From JAJFIE01 sp964344255 (lineage in GTDB: Bacteria; Pseudomonadota; Alphaproteobacteria; Rhodospirillales; Casp-alpha2), in the NCBI GenBank assembly GCA_964344255.1, contig CAYFMQ010000001.1, positions 620,001-684,000 on the forward strand: a DNA stretch of 64,000 nt, read 5' to 3'. This document shows, one piece after another, positions 35,441-44,339 of the stretch. Both the position numbers and the translations under genes were made by a program. The notes under the pieces were generated by a model, which worked only from the letters and a program-made list of their open reading frames with translations, was not told where the DNA came from and searched no databases. Positions within the stretch are counted from its first letter, which is position 1, and every line of letters starts with the position of its first letter.

Positions 35441-36550
35441 ATGTACCCGATTTCGTTTGATAATCCGAACAAGGGTCAGGAAAAGGGCAGGAAGCATCCG
35501 TCACCCGTGCCGGAGAGCGCGACGCCTGACGCCGCCAACCGGAATGTTGCCGCAGATCCCCCCGAAACAGCTTCCTTTGAAGACGGGCTACCCGATGCGC
35601 CGGCGCCCAACAGCTTGCTGGTTGTAGAGTGCCGCCGTGACGATAAATGGCGCGTTGAGCTCTGCACGGACCTGTCTGAGTTGGACAGCGCCCTCGACAT
35701 GGCTCGCGCCCTGCGCAAGATGCCCGATGTCGATGAGGTCTGCCTGACGCTAGAGGTTTCCGGTGAAAACGGACGGGAATCCCGCCGTGAGGTCATCAGG
35801 CTTGTGCCGGAAGCGCTCGAAAATGCCCAAATTCCTGCTTTTCAGGCGCCTATCGCCGCCGCAATGCCCCGAGCCGAACCTGAAAATTCACTCGACCCGT
35901 CGGTTATGGAAGTGCTCAGCGATTCACTCAAGGCGCCTGACTACACCCTGGACGGCCTTGAATTGGAAGAAGTTCTCACGCCGCCGGCAAATGACGCTAT
36001 CGACGATGACGAATGGCCCGAAAGCACGGCCAATCTTCATTTTGGGGATGAAGAACCGATCGATATCCACAGCCTGGCTGGTGATGAGCGTCACGACCGC
36101 CAATCAGCGCAGACTCTCCTGGCTTCCCTTTACCGGGATGCGCCCGAAGCGATTGAGGATGAAAACGCAATCCGCGTAGAAATTCCCAACCGGCAATCGT
36201 CGCCTACAACCAGTTCCGCCACGGCGGGACAGGATCCCTACGACTGGCTGGACAAGACACAGGGCGGCCATATGGCCCACCGGAGCGGCATGTCCCAGCG
36301 CCGCAGGCATCATGCTGACAGCAGTCACGACGACGATAACGACAACGATGTCATCCGGTTTGACGCCCCCCTGTTCAGCCAGCAGAACGGCATCGCCACC
36401 AAATTGCTGGTCTTTGCCGGCACACTGGCCCTGCTGGTTCTCGGCGGCGCGCTGGCCGAACTGCTTGCCGTCGACCTGACGACGCCCGCCAATGCAGGCG
36501 TCGGCGCTTTTGATACCCTGAATCCGCTTCAGGGCGGCTCGAATCGTTAA
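35441..36550 (+). CDS. Acidic, C-terminally anchored hypothetical protein
   Basis: A 369-residue protein I do not recognise. Residues 1-55 are proline/charge-rich and probably disordered. A folded patch follows (VVECRRDDKWRVELCTDL and then LDSALDMARALRKMPDVDE), with the look of a small alpha/beta domain. A long acidic linker precedes a histidine/aspartate-rich patch (RRRHHADSSHDDDNDND), and one membrane helix lies at about 325-345. The short C-terminal tail would be periplasmic. It could be a scaffold or adaptor. It stands alone, with a 269-bp gap upstream that contains the previous terminator. Confidence 0.55.
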   Translation: MYPISFDNPNKGQEKGRKHPSPVPESATPDAANRNVAADPPETASFEDGLPDAPAPNSLLVVECRRDDKWRVELCTDLSELDSALDMARALRKMPDVDEVCLTLEVSGENGRESRREVIRLVPEALENAQIPAFQAPIAAAMPRAEPENSLDPSVMEVLSDSLKAPDYTLDGLELEEVLTPPANDAIDDDEWPESTANLHFGDEEPIDIHSLAGDERHDRQSAQTLLASLYRDAPEAIEDENAIRVEIPNRQSSPTTSSATAGQDPYDWLDKTQGGHMAHRSGMSQRRRHHADSSHDDDNDNDVIRFDAPLFSQQNGIATKLLVFAGTLALLVLGGALAELLAVDLTTPANAGVGAFDTLNPLQGGSNR

Positions 36551-36712
36551 AATCTGTTCCTTCTGATTGCATCTGCGTCTCTAATCGGTAATATCCAGCC
36601 GAACATAGCTGATTTCTGTGGTCGCTTCAGGGACGTTGGACCGCCGGCAGCCCGCTGATCGCCGATCAACGGCAGCTAAATTGCAATTCAAATTAACCGG
36701 GAGGCCCCAACC

Positions 36713-37678
36713 GTGAGCCAACGGATTGTCTTTCTTGACCGTGATACTGTAGCGCCGGACGTAGTCGTCCGCGCCCCCGATTTTCCCCATGAATGGGAGG
36801 AATACGGCAAAACATCGCCTGACCAGGTGCTCGAACGCCTGCAGGGCGCAACCATCGCCATTACCAACAAGGCGCCCATTCGGGAAGAAACGCTGAAACA
36901 GCTTCCCGATCTCAAGCTGATCGCCGTTGCGGCAACCGGCACGGACGTTATCGACGTCGCCTACTGCAACGCCAACGGTATCGTCGTTTCCAATATCCGG
37001 GGCTATGCCGTCAACACGGTGCCGGAACACACCTTCGCGCTGATCCTGTCGCTCAGCCGTTCCATCATCGGTTACCACAACGACGTCGCCAAAGGGGAAT
37101 GGCAGAAGGCCGGCCAGTTCTGCTTCTTCAATCACCGGATATTCGATCTTGCCGGCAAGCGGCTCGGCATCCTGGGCGAGGGCGCCCTTGGCCAGTCCGT
37201 CGCCAACCTGGCCCGCGCCTTCGGCATGGAGCCGGTCTTCGCCGCCCACAAGGGCGTTGACGGCCTTGGCCCGCTTTACACGCCCTGGGACGAAGTTATC
37301 GAAACGGCAGACGTTTTCACCCTGCATTGCCCCCTGCTTCCGAGCACGCGCGACATGCTCGGCATGGCCGAGTTCAAGCGCATGAAGGACACCGCCATCA
37401 TCATCAATACGGCCCGCGGCGGCCTGATTGTCGAAGATGATCTCGTTGAGGCGCTGGAGCAGAACATCATCGCGGGCGCCGCCATCGACGTGACGCCGGT
37501 GGAGCCGCCACCCGACGACCACCCCTTCTTCCGCATGATGGACAAGCCCAATTTCATCTTCACGCCCCATGTGGCGTGGGCGAGCCATGAGGCCATCCAG
37601 GCACTGGTGGACCAGATGATCGACAATATTGAAAACTTCGTTGCCGGCACGCCCAGCAACGTGGTCGAAAAATTCTGA
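36713..37678 (+). CDS. D-2-hydroxyacid dehydrogenase, glycerate/hydroxypyruvate-type
   Basis: A 321-residue NAD(P)-dependent dehydrogenase. The Rossmann motif GEGALGQSVA is followed by the catalytic arginine in NTARGG, the glutamate in DVTPVEPPPDDHP, and the histidine in TPHVAWAS, which match glycerate dehydrogenase more than formate or phosphite dehydrogenase. It should interconvert hydroxypyruvate and D-glycerate or a similar pair. The start is GTG 36713 with a clear GGGAGG site. An intrinsic terminator follows. Confidence 0.87.
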   Translation: MSQRIVFLDRDTVAPDVVVRAPDFPHEWEEYGKTSPDQVLERLQGATIAITNKAPIREETLKQLPDLKLIAVAATGTDVIDVAYCNANGIVVSNIRGYAVNTVPEHTFALILSLSRSIIGYHNDVAKGEWQKAGQFCFFNHRIFDLAGKRLGILGEGALGQSVANLARAFGMEPVFAAHKGVDGLGPLYTPWDEVIETADVFTLHCPLLPSTRDMLGMAEFKRMKDTAIIINTARGGLIVEDDLVEALEQNIIAGAAIDVTPVEPPPDDHPFFRMMDKPNFIFTPHVAWASHEAIQALVDQMIDNIENFVAGTPSNVVEKF

Positions 37679-37706
37679 TCCCATTTTAAAGGCTCGGAAG
37701 CCAAAG

Positions 37707-37744
37707 GGGCGTTTCAGGTCTGTCTGCCTGAAACGCCCTTCTTT
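37707..37744 (+). terminator. Intrinsic terminator after the hydroxyacid dehydrogenase
   Basis: GGGCGTTTCAGG (37707-37718) pairs with CCTGAAACGCCC (37727-37738), a perfect 12-bp stem with an 8-nt loop, followed by TTCTTT. The T-tail is interrupted but the stem is strong. It may serve both strands, because the J-domain gene ends at 37785 in convergent orientation. Confidence 0.85.
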
Positions 37745-37784
37745 GTTGCGCCGCTTTTTTAAGAGACTTTGCTATTTTCTCTGC

Positions 37785-38492
37785 CTAAAGGGTTCTTAGA
37801 AGCGCCATCGCTTCGTTGATCTGGCTCATGCGCTGGTGGCTGCCGTAATCGCTGTCCGGGTGATGAATGGCCGCCATCATCCTGAAATGCGCCTTGATGA
37901 CGTCCATGGAGGGGTCCTGGCCGGGCGAGAATCCTAACACATGCAGGGCTTCGGATCGCGTCGTGACGCCATCGGGCAGCGGATCGAAGCTGAGGGCGGA
38001 CACCACGGCCCTCAAGCGGATGATTTCCTCTTCCATATCCTTGAGCGCCTCCACGTTGCCGCCGGCGATAATACCGGGAGCCTCAAGGAAAACCGTCGCA
38101 TCGCCGTCCGCCATGGCGAGGGATATGGCAAGCGCCCTTCTGATGAAGACAGGCTCGTATCCGGGACCGAGGCGAACCTGCAGGCGCGGTTTCCGCCGCC
38201 ACGGGCGGCCTGCAGACGGCCCTGATTTCAAGGTAACGACCTCGCGGTCATCACGGGCCGGCTCACCGGGATCGGGGTAGGCCCGGATCGTTTCTTCCGG
38301 CAAAAGCAGGACCACGGAACGCGCCAGGTCGGCGACATTGGCGCTTCTTGACGCGGCCAACGCCATTACGGCATCACGAAAGGCCGACGAGCAGGGGATG
38401 GTATAGGATTTCTTTTGCGGCGAGGCGGTCATCGCTGGCGGTCCTTCCGGGGCCGGCCCCTGGCGGACAGGGGAAACAAGATTCGGCATCAA
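37785..38492 (-). CDS. J-domain protein with a C-terminal DnaJ-like module
   Basis: About 235 residues (215 if ATG 38432 is used). The C-terminal 70 residues form a J-domain-like helical module with the diagnostic HPD (HHPDSDYGSHQRMSQINEAM), preceded by a DVIKAHFRMMAAI helix. The N-terminal 150 residues look like an alphaproteobacterial-specific region with a basic patch (RPWRRKPRLQVRLG). Placing the J domain at the C-terminus is unusual for DnaJ but is known in small alphaproteobacterial co-chaperones. Probable DnaK partner; the client is unknown. Confidence 0.65.
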   Translation of the reverse strand: MMPNLVSPVRQGPAPEGPPAMTASPQKKSYTIPCSSAFRDAVMALAASRSANVADLARSVVLLLPEETIRAYPDPGEPARDDREVVTLKSGPSAGRPWRRKPRLQVRLGPGYEPVFIRRALAISLAMADGDATVFLEAPGIIAGGNVEALKDMEEEIIRLRAVVSALSFDPLPDGVTTRSEALHVLGFSPGQDPSMDVIKAHFRMMAAIHHPDSDYGSHQRMSQINEAMALLRTL

Positions 38493-39759
38493 ACCGAATT
38501 GGCCCGCATGCGGGCCGAATAAGACGGGATCATGCCGGTTAGCTTATGAAATATCACGTCAAAACCTTTATTTTCAACTGCATTCGTTGTTTTTTTGCCA
38601 ATTTCCTGCACCGAGCCGTCATGTGCGATTTTCTTCCAGCATGAGCGTGACTAACACATTGATATTGCTGACTGAATTTCATCGCCGTCCGGGAACTTCC
38701 ACACCGAAATCTGGCTCCGGCATTCCTGATTAAGACTGAAACGCCGCCTTAGGAACCTGGAATCGGGGCAAAATCGAACGGAAACCGCCATAATAACTGC
38801 TATTGTAGGTGATTTTTAAGGATATTTACCCGTTTTGTGCCTGCCCTCCCGTCAAACGCCTTAACTCATTGATATAGCGTAATTTTTAACACTTTCTTTA
38901 CCTTTGAAGACAGCGTCCTCTATCTTGGACGAATCCGGCATGGCGCTGGAATTTCACTCGCCTGAATAGCAATGATCGATATTTTTTTATCGTCCTTACC
39001 GGTCTTTTACGTTCTTTTGGAAATAGACAACGCGGATAATTTTCCGGCCAGATCAAGTTGCGGAAAACGACCCCGGTCCAGCGGCCGTTGAGGTGTCATT
39101 CAGGAGCCCTCGCAAGCCCGGATGACTGGTGTGAAAATTCTGCAATGAAACGGTTCCCGGGGGCGTGTAACGCCGTCTCTGAAGGCCTGATCGGTTCACA
39201 ACCGCATCGATCCGAAACCAGCCTCTGCGAGCATACGGTTTAGATAAATAATCTTATTTTTTCATACATTATCAATATCTTATGAGTTTATTACGAAATC
39301 GCAATTAATCTTCGACCTGCTCAACCCGTTCCCCAAGCCGGCAAAATGCCCGGATTTTCCGGCCCTTTCGGAACAGAGTCTTCAGGACCGCGTCCAGCAT
39401 TCCACCGGCCCGCCGCCGGTCCTGAAACAATCGTTTATGGGCACGAGAATTTTCCTGCATGACCCTAACCGTCAGTCGCCGGAAAAATCCGCATCCCGAT
39501 CATCATCCGGCCATGATCGATCAGGGCGTCCCGAGCGGGAAAAAACAACACGCATGAGCTCACCCACTCAGGCCATCAGAATTCGTCGGTAATGGAAAAA
39601 TCGTCACCAAATACAGGCCGGGTCTCTCACGGGCTCGGACATGGGACATGATCCGAAGATTGATTCGACACCGGATTGAAATTCCGCACCGGTCTTGCCT
39701 CCGGCTGGCGCATGGGTAAAAAAGGGGGCGAACAATTTGCGCCCGCACGGAGGATTGGG
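38493..39759. other. 1.27-kb region without a supported gene
   Basis: No open frame here has the composition or start context of its neighbours; the longest candidates are short and arginine/serine-rich. Parts (about 38540-38660, 38800-39010 and 39240-39310) are visibly AT-rich, with T-runs. I see no tRNA, rRNA, tmRNA, RNase P or signal-recognition-particle RNA signature. It may hold the promoters of the J-domain gene and the small membrane protein gene, a decayed gene, or an unrecognised RNA. Confidence 0.5.
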
Positions 39760-39948
39760 ATGTCGCGACAAAAGGTTTTCATCTACGCCGTGATTGCCGC
39801 CCTTCTGGGCGCCTTCGTTCTCGCGGCATGGCTCGCCTCTTACGGCCGCTTCCTGGAGGCGGTTTCCGTCGTGGGCGTTTCGACAACAATGGCCTGGTTT
39901 GTCGCCCGCGCCATCAACAGAGATGACGATGGCGGCGATAACGGCTGA
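39760..39948 (+). CDS. Small two-helix inner-membrane protein
   Basis: 62 residues from ATG 39760, which has a good ACGGAGGA ribosome site; the in-frame ATG 39676 lacks one. A basic start (MSRQK) is followed by two hydrophobic helices separated by a short YGRFLE turn and an acidic tail (NRDDDGGDNG). I recognise no family. It lies beside the response regulator on the opposite strand, with their stops about 50 bp apart. Confidence 0.55.
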   Translation: MSRQKVFIYAVIAALLGAFVLAAWLASYGRFLEAVSVVGVSTTMAWFVARAINRDDDGGDNG

Positions 39949-39998
39949 GCGGCGGCCTGGACGCACTTCCGGTAATGATGCAAGGAGACAGAGGCGGC

Positions 39999-40433
39999 CT
40001 AGTCCCTGGCTTCTTCGACAACTTCCTCCGGGATGGAGCCGGGATCGAAAATAGTATCGAGCTTTTCGCGCATTTTCTGCGGTGAAATGGGTTTGAGGAG
40101 GAACATGTCGCACCCCAGGTCGGTCGCCTTCGAAACCAGTTCCTGGGAAAAGTCACCGGTCAGGAACACGAGAGGGAGCGTTCTGATCTTCTCGGATTCA
40201 TTGCTCCGGACCCATTTCAGGAACGTCAGGCCATCCATGGGTTTCATGTTGATGTCGCAGATAATCAGGTCAGGGCAGGCCTCTTCAACCGCGGTAATGG
40301 CGTCTTCTCCATTTGCCGACGTCCTGATCTCCCCGAAACCGATCTGGGTAAGGATGGTCGTGACGATCTTGAGGACAAAGTCCTGATCATCCACGATCAA
40401 GGCCGAGAGTGATTTGTAGATATCAGCGCCCAT
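39999..40433 (-). CDS. Single-domain CheY-like response regulator
   Basis: A 144-residue receiver domain alone, with no output domain. The acidic pocket is LIVDDQD, the phospho-acceptor LIICDINMKPMDG, the threonine position FLTGD, and the lysine LLKPIS. It is probably the output partner of the large hybrid kinase, whose gene ends 79 bp upstream on the same strand, and may act by protein-protein contact like CheY. Confidence 0.92.
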   Translation of the reverse strand: MGADIYKSLSALIVDDQDFVLKIVTTILTQIGFGEIRTSANGEDAITAVEEACPDLIICDINMKPMDGLTFLKWVRSNESEKIRTLPLVFLTGDFSQELVSKATDLGCDMFLLKPISPQKMREKLDTIFDPGSIPEEVVEEARD

Positions 40434-40512
40434 GGCTTCCCTGCAACATCCTTATCCTGTTCGGTGAAGGAAGTTCACCCTTCCAATAGGTCTAAAAGAA
40501 AAGCGGGAATAG

Positions 40513-43500
40513 TCAACCTTCTGCATTGCCTTCCCATGCCTTCAGAAAATCGTCGAACTCCTGGCGCAGAACGTCCTTGTAACCTAGGACGGAAGCCAGG
40601 TCCTGATCGGTCGCGGCCTGTTGAATTTTTTTCGTGATTTCGCCCAGCCTCAGGGCGCCGGACATGTTCGACGCGCCCTTGATAGCGTGCGCCGTTTCCC
40701 GGACAGCTTCCGCATCGCCGGCGCCAAAGGCGGCGACAAGGTCGTCAATCAGGGGCGGCGTGGTCTCGATATAGCTGTCGATCAGCATCTTGGTCATTTC
40801 CGGATCCCCTCCGGTGACTTCATCAAGATAGCTTCGATCGAAGGCCGGCTTGCCTTCATTCTCAGCAACCTCCTCTTCAACCTTCCGGGGTTCAGGGCGC
40901 TTCTCCGGCGATTGTTCACTCGTCTCTTTCATCAAGGAGGCGCGCGACGCGCCCGCACCGACGCCAGCCTGACGTCTGAGGGAACTGGCCTGCGGAAGCA
41001 GTTTCAGGATCGTCCGGTTGAGTTCATCCCGAGCTATGGGTTTTTTCAGATAGGCATCCATGCCGCATTCACGACACTTTTCCTCAACACCAATCAACGC
41101 ATCAGCCGTCAGGGCGACAATGGGAAGGCGGGGGAGGCCCTCTTCCGCCTCGCCTCTCCGGATCTCCCGGGACAGATCGTAGCCGTCCATGTTCGGCATG
41201 TGGCAGTCGCTCAGCAACAAGCCATAAGGGGTGTTGCGCAGCGCCTCGAGCGCCTGAACGCCATCGTCGACCATTTCCGCCGCATAACCCAGGCGATCGA
41301 GCAGCATGCGGATGACCTTCTGGTTCACCGGATTGTCCTCGGCGACCAGAATCAACGCGCCGGCGTCTCGCGCCGTGGGAATATCCGGCGGCGCGAACTT
41401 GCGCGGGCCGACATCGGATTCACGGCCGCTGTACAGATAGGCGCCGTCCAGGCTTTCCAGTCCGGCCGCGGCGGCGGCTACCTCCCACAACTGGTTGCGC
41501 CGTACCGGCATGGGCAGTTCGGCGAACACCTGGTCCAGATAGGCAGGACGCTCGACCATCATATTGGAGCGATACCCCATGGCGACAATGTTGATATGCG
41601 CCATGTCCTTGTCGGCCCTTACCTGTTTAACCAGCGCTGCCGCCTGTTGTTCCGGCATGTCGCCGTCGACCAGCATCATATGAACCGATCCGTTGTCGGC
41701 CTTGGCCGATTTAACAAGCGCCCTGGCCCTATCATACCCGGTCGCGGTTTTCGCCCTGACCCCGGCAAAATTCAGATAGTTCTCCAGGACATTGGAGAAG
41801 GTGACGTTTTCACTGACGATAATCGCGCCCTTGCCGGAAAGCTGGCCTTTACGGGACGCCCTTTGCTCCTTCTTGACCTTCAGCGGCGCCTTGAACCAGA
41901 AGGTCGAGCCAAGCCCTTCCGTGCTCTCAAGCCCGATCTCGCCCCCCATGGCCTCGACCAGAGCCCTGGATATGGAAAGCCCGAGACCGGTACCGCCGAA
42001 GCGGCGCGCCGTTGAGGTGTCCGCCTGGACAAAGGGTTGGAACAGCTTCCCCTGTTTTTCCAGCGGAATGCCGATGCCGGAATCGATGACACGGAACGCA
42101 ACGGTCGCCCGGTCTGGGAAACTTTCCTCGATCGTCACCTCGATGACGACCTCACCCTTTTCGGTAAACTTGACGGCATTTCCCGCCAGGTTGGTCAGCA
42201 CCTGGCGGATACGCACCGGATCGCCCAGAAAGAAATCATGGGCTTCGGGATCGACATAAGTGAACAGGTGGATACCCTTTTCGGCAACCTGAGCGTCCAG
42301 CAGGTCGGCGACGCTTTCAACAACCTGGACCAACGACATGTTGGCTTCATCCAGTTCAAGGTTCCCTGATTCAATTTTCGAGAAATCCAGGACATCGTTG
42401 ATGATGCTGACCAGGGTCGCCGACGAATCACGGACAATGACCGCCATGCCCTTTTGCTCGCTGGTCAGCTCCGTCGTTTCCAGCATCTCCGACATTGTCA
42501 TGATGCCGTTCAATGGGGTGCGGATTTCGTGACTCATGGTGGCCAGGAAGTCGGACTTGGCCTGGTTCGCCTCTTCAGCCGAGCGCCGGGCCTCGGCCTG
42601 AATCTCTTCGCGCATTTTGCGTTCCGTGATGTCATGCACCCAGGTGAGGAATGATTTCTGACCTTCAAAAACCAGACTCTGGATCGACATCTCAACCCAG
42701 GCCGGCTCCTCGCTGGCGGTAACGATCTCGACCTCTTCGTTACGGACCTGCTCGCCCCGTTTCAACCGTTCAAAGAACTCACGCCGCAGGCCGGGATTGG
42801 CGAACATCAACTGGAAATCGTTACTGGCGCCGGGCGTGTCCTTGCGCCAGCCGAACTTGAGAAAACTGTCGTTCCAGAAAACCGGTGTGCCGTTCTCATC
42901 CGTCAGGCCGATGGCGATCGGGCTTTCGTGGATCATGTTGAAGAGGGCGGATTCGCTTTCGGAAAGGCTCCTGGTTCGTTCTTCAACGTGTTCTTCCAGT
43001 TTTTCGTTCGCTTCTTGCAGGGCCAGCTTGGCGCTCTCGAGCGCCTTGGCGTTTTCGCCGAACACTTCGAGCGCGGCGGCCATTTTACCGATCTCATCGT
43101 TTCTGCCCTTGCCGGGAAGGGGCGCCTTGTAATCGCCCTTCGCCATGGCACCCATGACGGTGGTCATCTGTTTCAGGGGGTGGGTAATCGAGCGCCCGAG
43201 CAGATGGATCAGGACCAGGATGGCAATGGACAACACAATCGAAGAGACGATGATGATAGTGCCGATCTGCTGTTTTCTTTCCGAAGACGTTGCTTCGATA
43301 AGCGTCTTTATCTTTTCGATCTCGTCGAAGGCAATCAGGATGACAGCTCCAAGTTGCCAGCGCAGGCCTTCGTCGCCGGACAGGCCGACGATTTGAGCCG
43401 CATGCAGCAGGGTCTGGAAATCCCTCCGGTACTGCTCAAGGGCGGCGGCAAAAAGCGTTCTTGTTGCATCATCGGGAATCAGAACTCCGGCCTCGGCCAG

Positions 43501-44082
43501 CGCGCCCCGGTAAAAGCCGTCAAATTCGGCGCCATGATCGATATCGCCGCGGTGCAGCATACTCTGAACGATCTGATCGCCATGCATCATCGTCCGGCCA
43601 AGGGCATTTTGCGCAGCCTGGTCAGGCAAGGTTTCCAGCAGGTCTTCAATCGTATCGTGTGACGCCTGCAATTCCCCCCTGAAGCCCTCAGCATCGGTCC
43701 GGCCGATACCGTTCAGGTTGTCCACCATCACGAGGAGAAGGGACCTGTAATCCTTGATGTTCTTGGATAGCTCGTCCAGGAATGCCGGATCGGCGCCGAT
43801 AGTCTCCGCTTCCTCGGCGAAATGTCCGATATGCTCTTCCAGCGTTCCATAGGCCTTTTCAAACCTGGACATTTGCTCCGGGCTGAACGATAAGCCGTTC
43901 TCGCCCCTGATCTGATCCATTTTCAGGAGCAGCAGTTCGATTTCCTGGAAGTGCTGCGCATTCTCATGGATTTGAGCGGTGTGCTGGGAACGGTACCAGG
44001 TCATTGCAGCGATCAACGCCAACGCAACAGCCGTTACGACCGATATAAACAGCAACCTGGTCTCGATGGATAACGCCTTCAC
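40513..44082 (-). CDS. Hybrid sensor histidine kinase with two receivers and an HPt domain
   Basis: 1189 residues. Membrane helices at about 8-28 and 280-300 flank a helical periplasmic sensor. A HAMP domain (LLGRSITHPLKQMT), a coiled coil, a PAS domain (about 370-500), and the HisKA site (ATMSHEIRTPLNGIM) follow. The ATPase domain has G boxes DSGIGIP and GTGLGLS. The first receiver (about 775-890) looks degenerate (IVSENVTFSN); the second (LVAEDNPVNQ, LSDCHMPNMDG, LKKPIA) is intact. The C-terminal HPt domain has HAIKGASNMSGA. This is a complete His-Asp-His phosphorelay, probably feeding the adjacent CheY-like protein. Stimulus unknown. Confidence 0.93.
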   Translation of the reverse strand: MKALSIETRLLFISVVTAVALALIAAMTWYRSQHTAQIHENAQHFQEIELLLLKMDQIRGENGLSFSPEQMSRFEKAYGTLEEHIGHFAEEAETIGADPAFLDELSKNIKDYRSLLLVMVDNLNGIGRTDAEGFRGELQASHDTIEDLLETLPDQAAQNALGRTMMHGDQIVQSMLHRGDIDHGAEFDGFYRGALAEAGVLIPDDATRTLFAAALEQYRRDFQTLLHAAQIVGLSGDEGLRWQLGAVILIAFDEIEKIKTLIEATSSERKQQIGTIIIVSSIVLSIAILVLIHLLGRSITHPLKQMTTVMGAMAKGDYKAPLPGKGRNDEIGKMAAALEVFGENAKALESAKLALQEANEKLEEHVEERTRSLSESESALFNMIHESPIAIGLTDENGTPVFWNDSFLKFGWRKDTPGASNDFQLMFANPGLRREFFERLKRGEQVRNEEVEIVTASEEPAWVEMSIQSLVFEGQKSFLTWVHDITERKMREEIQAEARRSAEEANQAKSDFLATMSHEIRTPLNGIMTMSEMLETTELTSEQKGMAVIVRDSSATLVSIINDVLDFSKIESGNLELDEANMSLVQVVESVADLLDAQVAEKGIHLFTYVDPEAHDFFLGDPVRIRQVLTNLAGNAVKFTEKGEVVIEVTIEESFPDRATVAFRVIDSGIGIPLEKQGKLFQPFVQADTSTARRFGGTGLGLSISRALVEAMGGEIGLESTEGLGSTFWFKAPLKVKKEQRASRKGQLSGKGAIIVSENVTFSNVLENYLNFAGVRAKTATGYDRARALVKSAKADNGSVHMMLVDGDMPEQQAAALVKQVRADKDMAHINIVAMGYRSNMMVERPAYLDQVFAELPMPVRRNQLWEVAAAAAGLESLDGAYLYSGRESDVGPRKFAPPDIPTARDAGALILVAEDNPVNQKVIRMLLDRLGYAAEMVDDGVQALEALRNTPYGLLLSDCHMPNMDGYDLSREIRRGEAEEGLPRLPIVALTADALIGVEEKCRECGMDAYLKKPIARDELNRTILKLLPQASSLRRQAGVGAGASRASLMKETSEQSPEKRPEPRKVEEEVAENEGKPAFDRSYLDEVTGGDPEMTKMLIDSYIETTPPLIDDLVAAFGAGDAEAVRETAHAIKGASNMSGALRLGEITKKIQQAATDQDLASVLGYKDVLRQEFDDFLKAWEGNAEG

Positions 44083-44339
44083 CTGAATATTTCCCAGAGT
44101 ATGTGATATTGTACGGCTTCCAAGTCTGAACCATAAAATGTTCCCGGAAAAGGCGTTACGTCACACTAAGCACAGATAAAAACGCAAAAACCCCAAATCG
44201 CCACGCGATTGTATTCGATCACCGGATTATCCTCTGTCCACCTGCAGACATAGACGCATTACGGCTCTTGTCTTAAGATTTTTTCCATGCCTTTCAGGGA
44301 GGCGATCTTCATCGGCGACAGCAGGAAACGGATAGCAAG

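Noticed and set aside
36713..37678. Phosphite dehydrogenase (PtxD) to match the phn importer
   Set aside because: It is 29 kb from the phn operon, and its catalytic blocks match glycerate/hydroxypyruvate dehydrogenase. No independent sign of phosphite oxidation.
39058..39243. A 61-codon frame in the 38.5-39.8 kb gap
   Set aside because: TTG start, no ribosome site, cysteine/serine-rich composition unlike neighbouring genes.
40621..42015. A 464-codon open frame antisense to the hybrid kinase
   Set aside because: The kinase motifs on the other strand are complete; the antisense product is arginine-rich and lacks recognisable domains.
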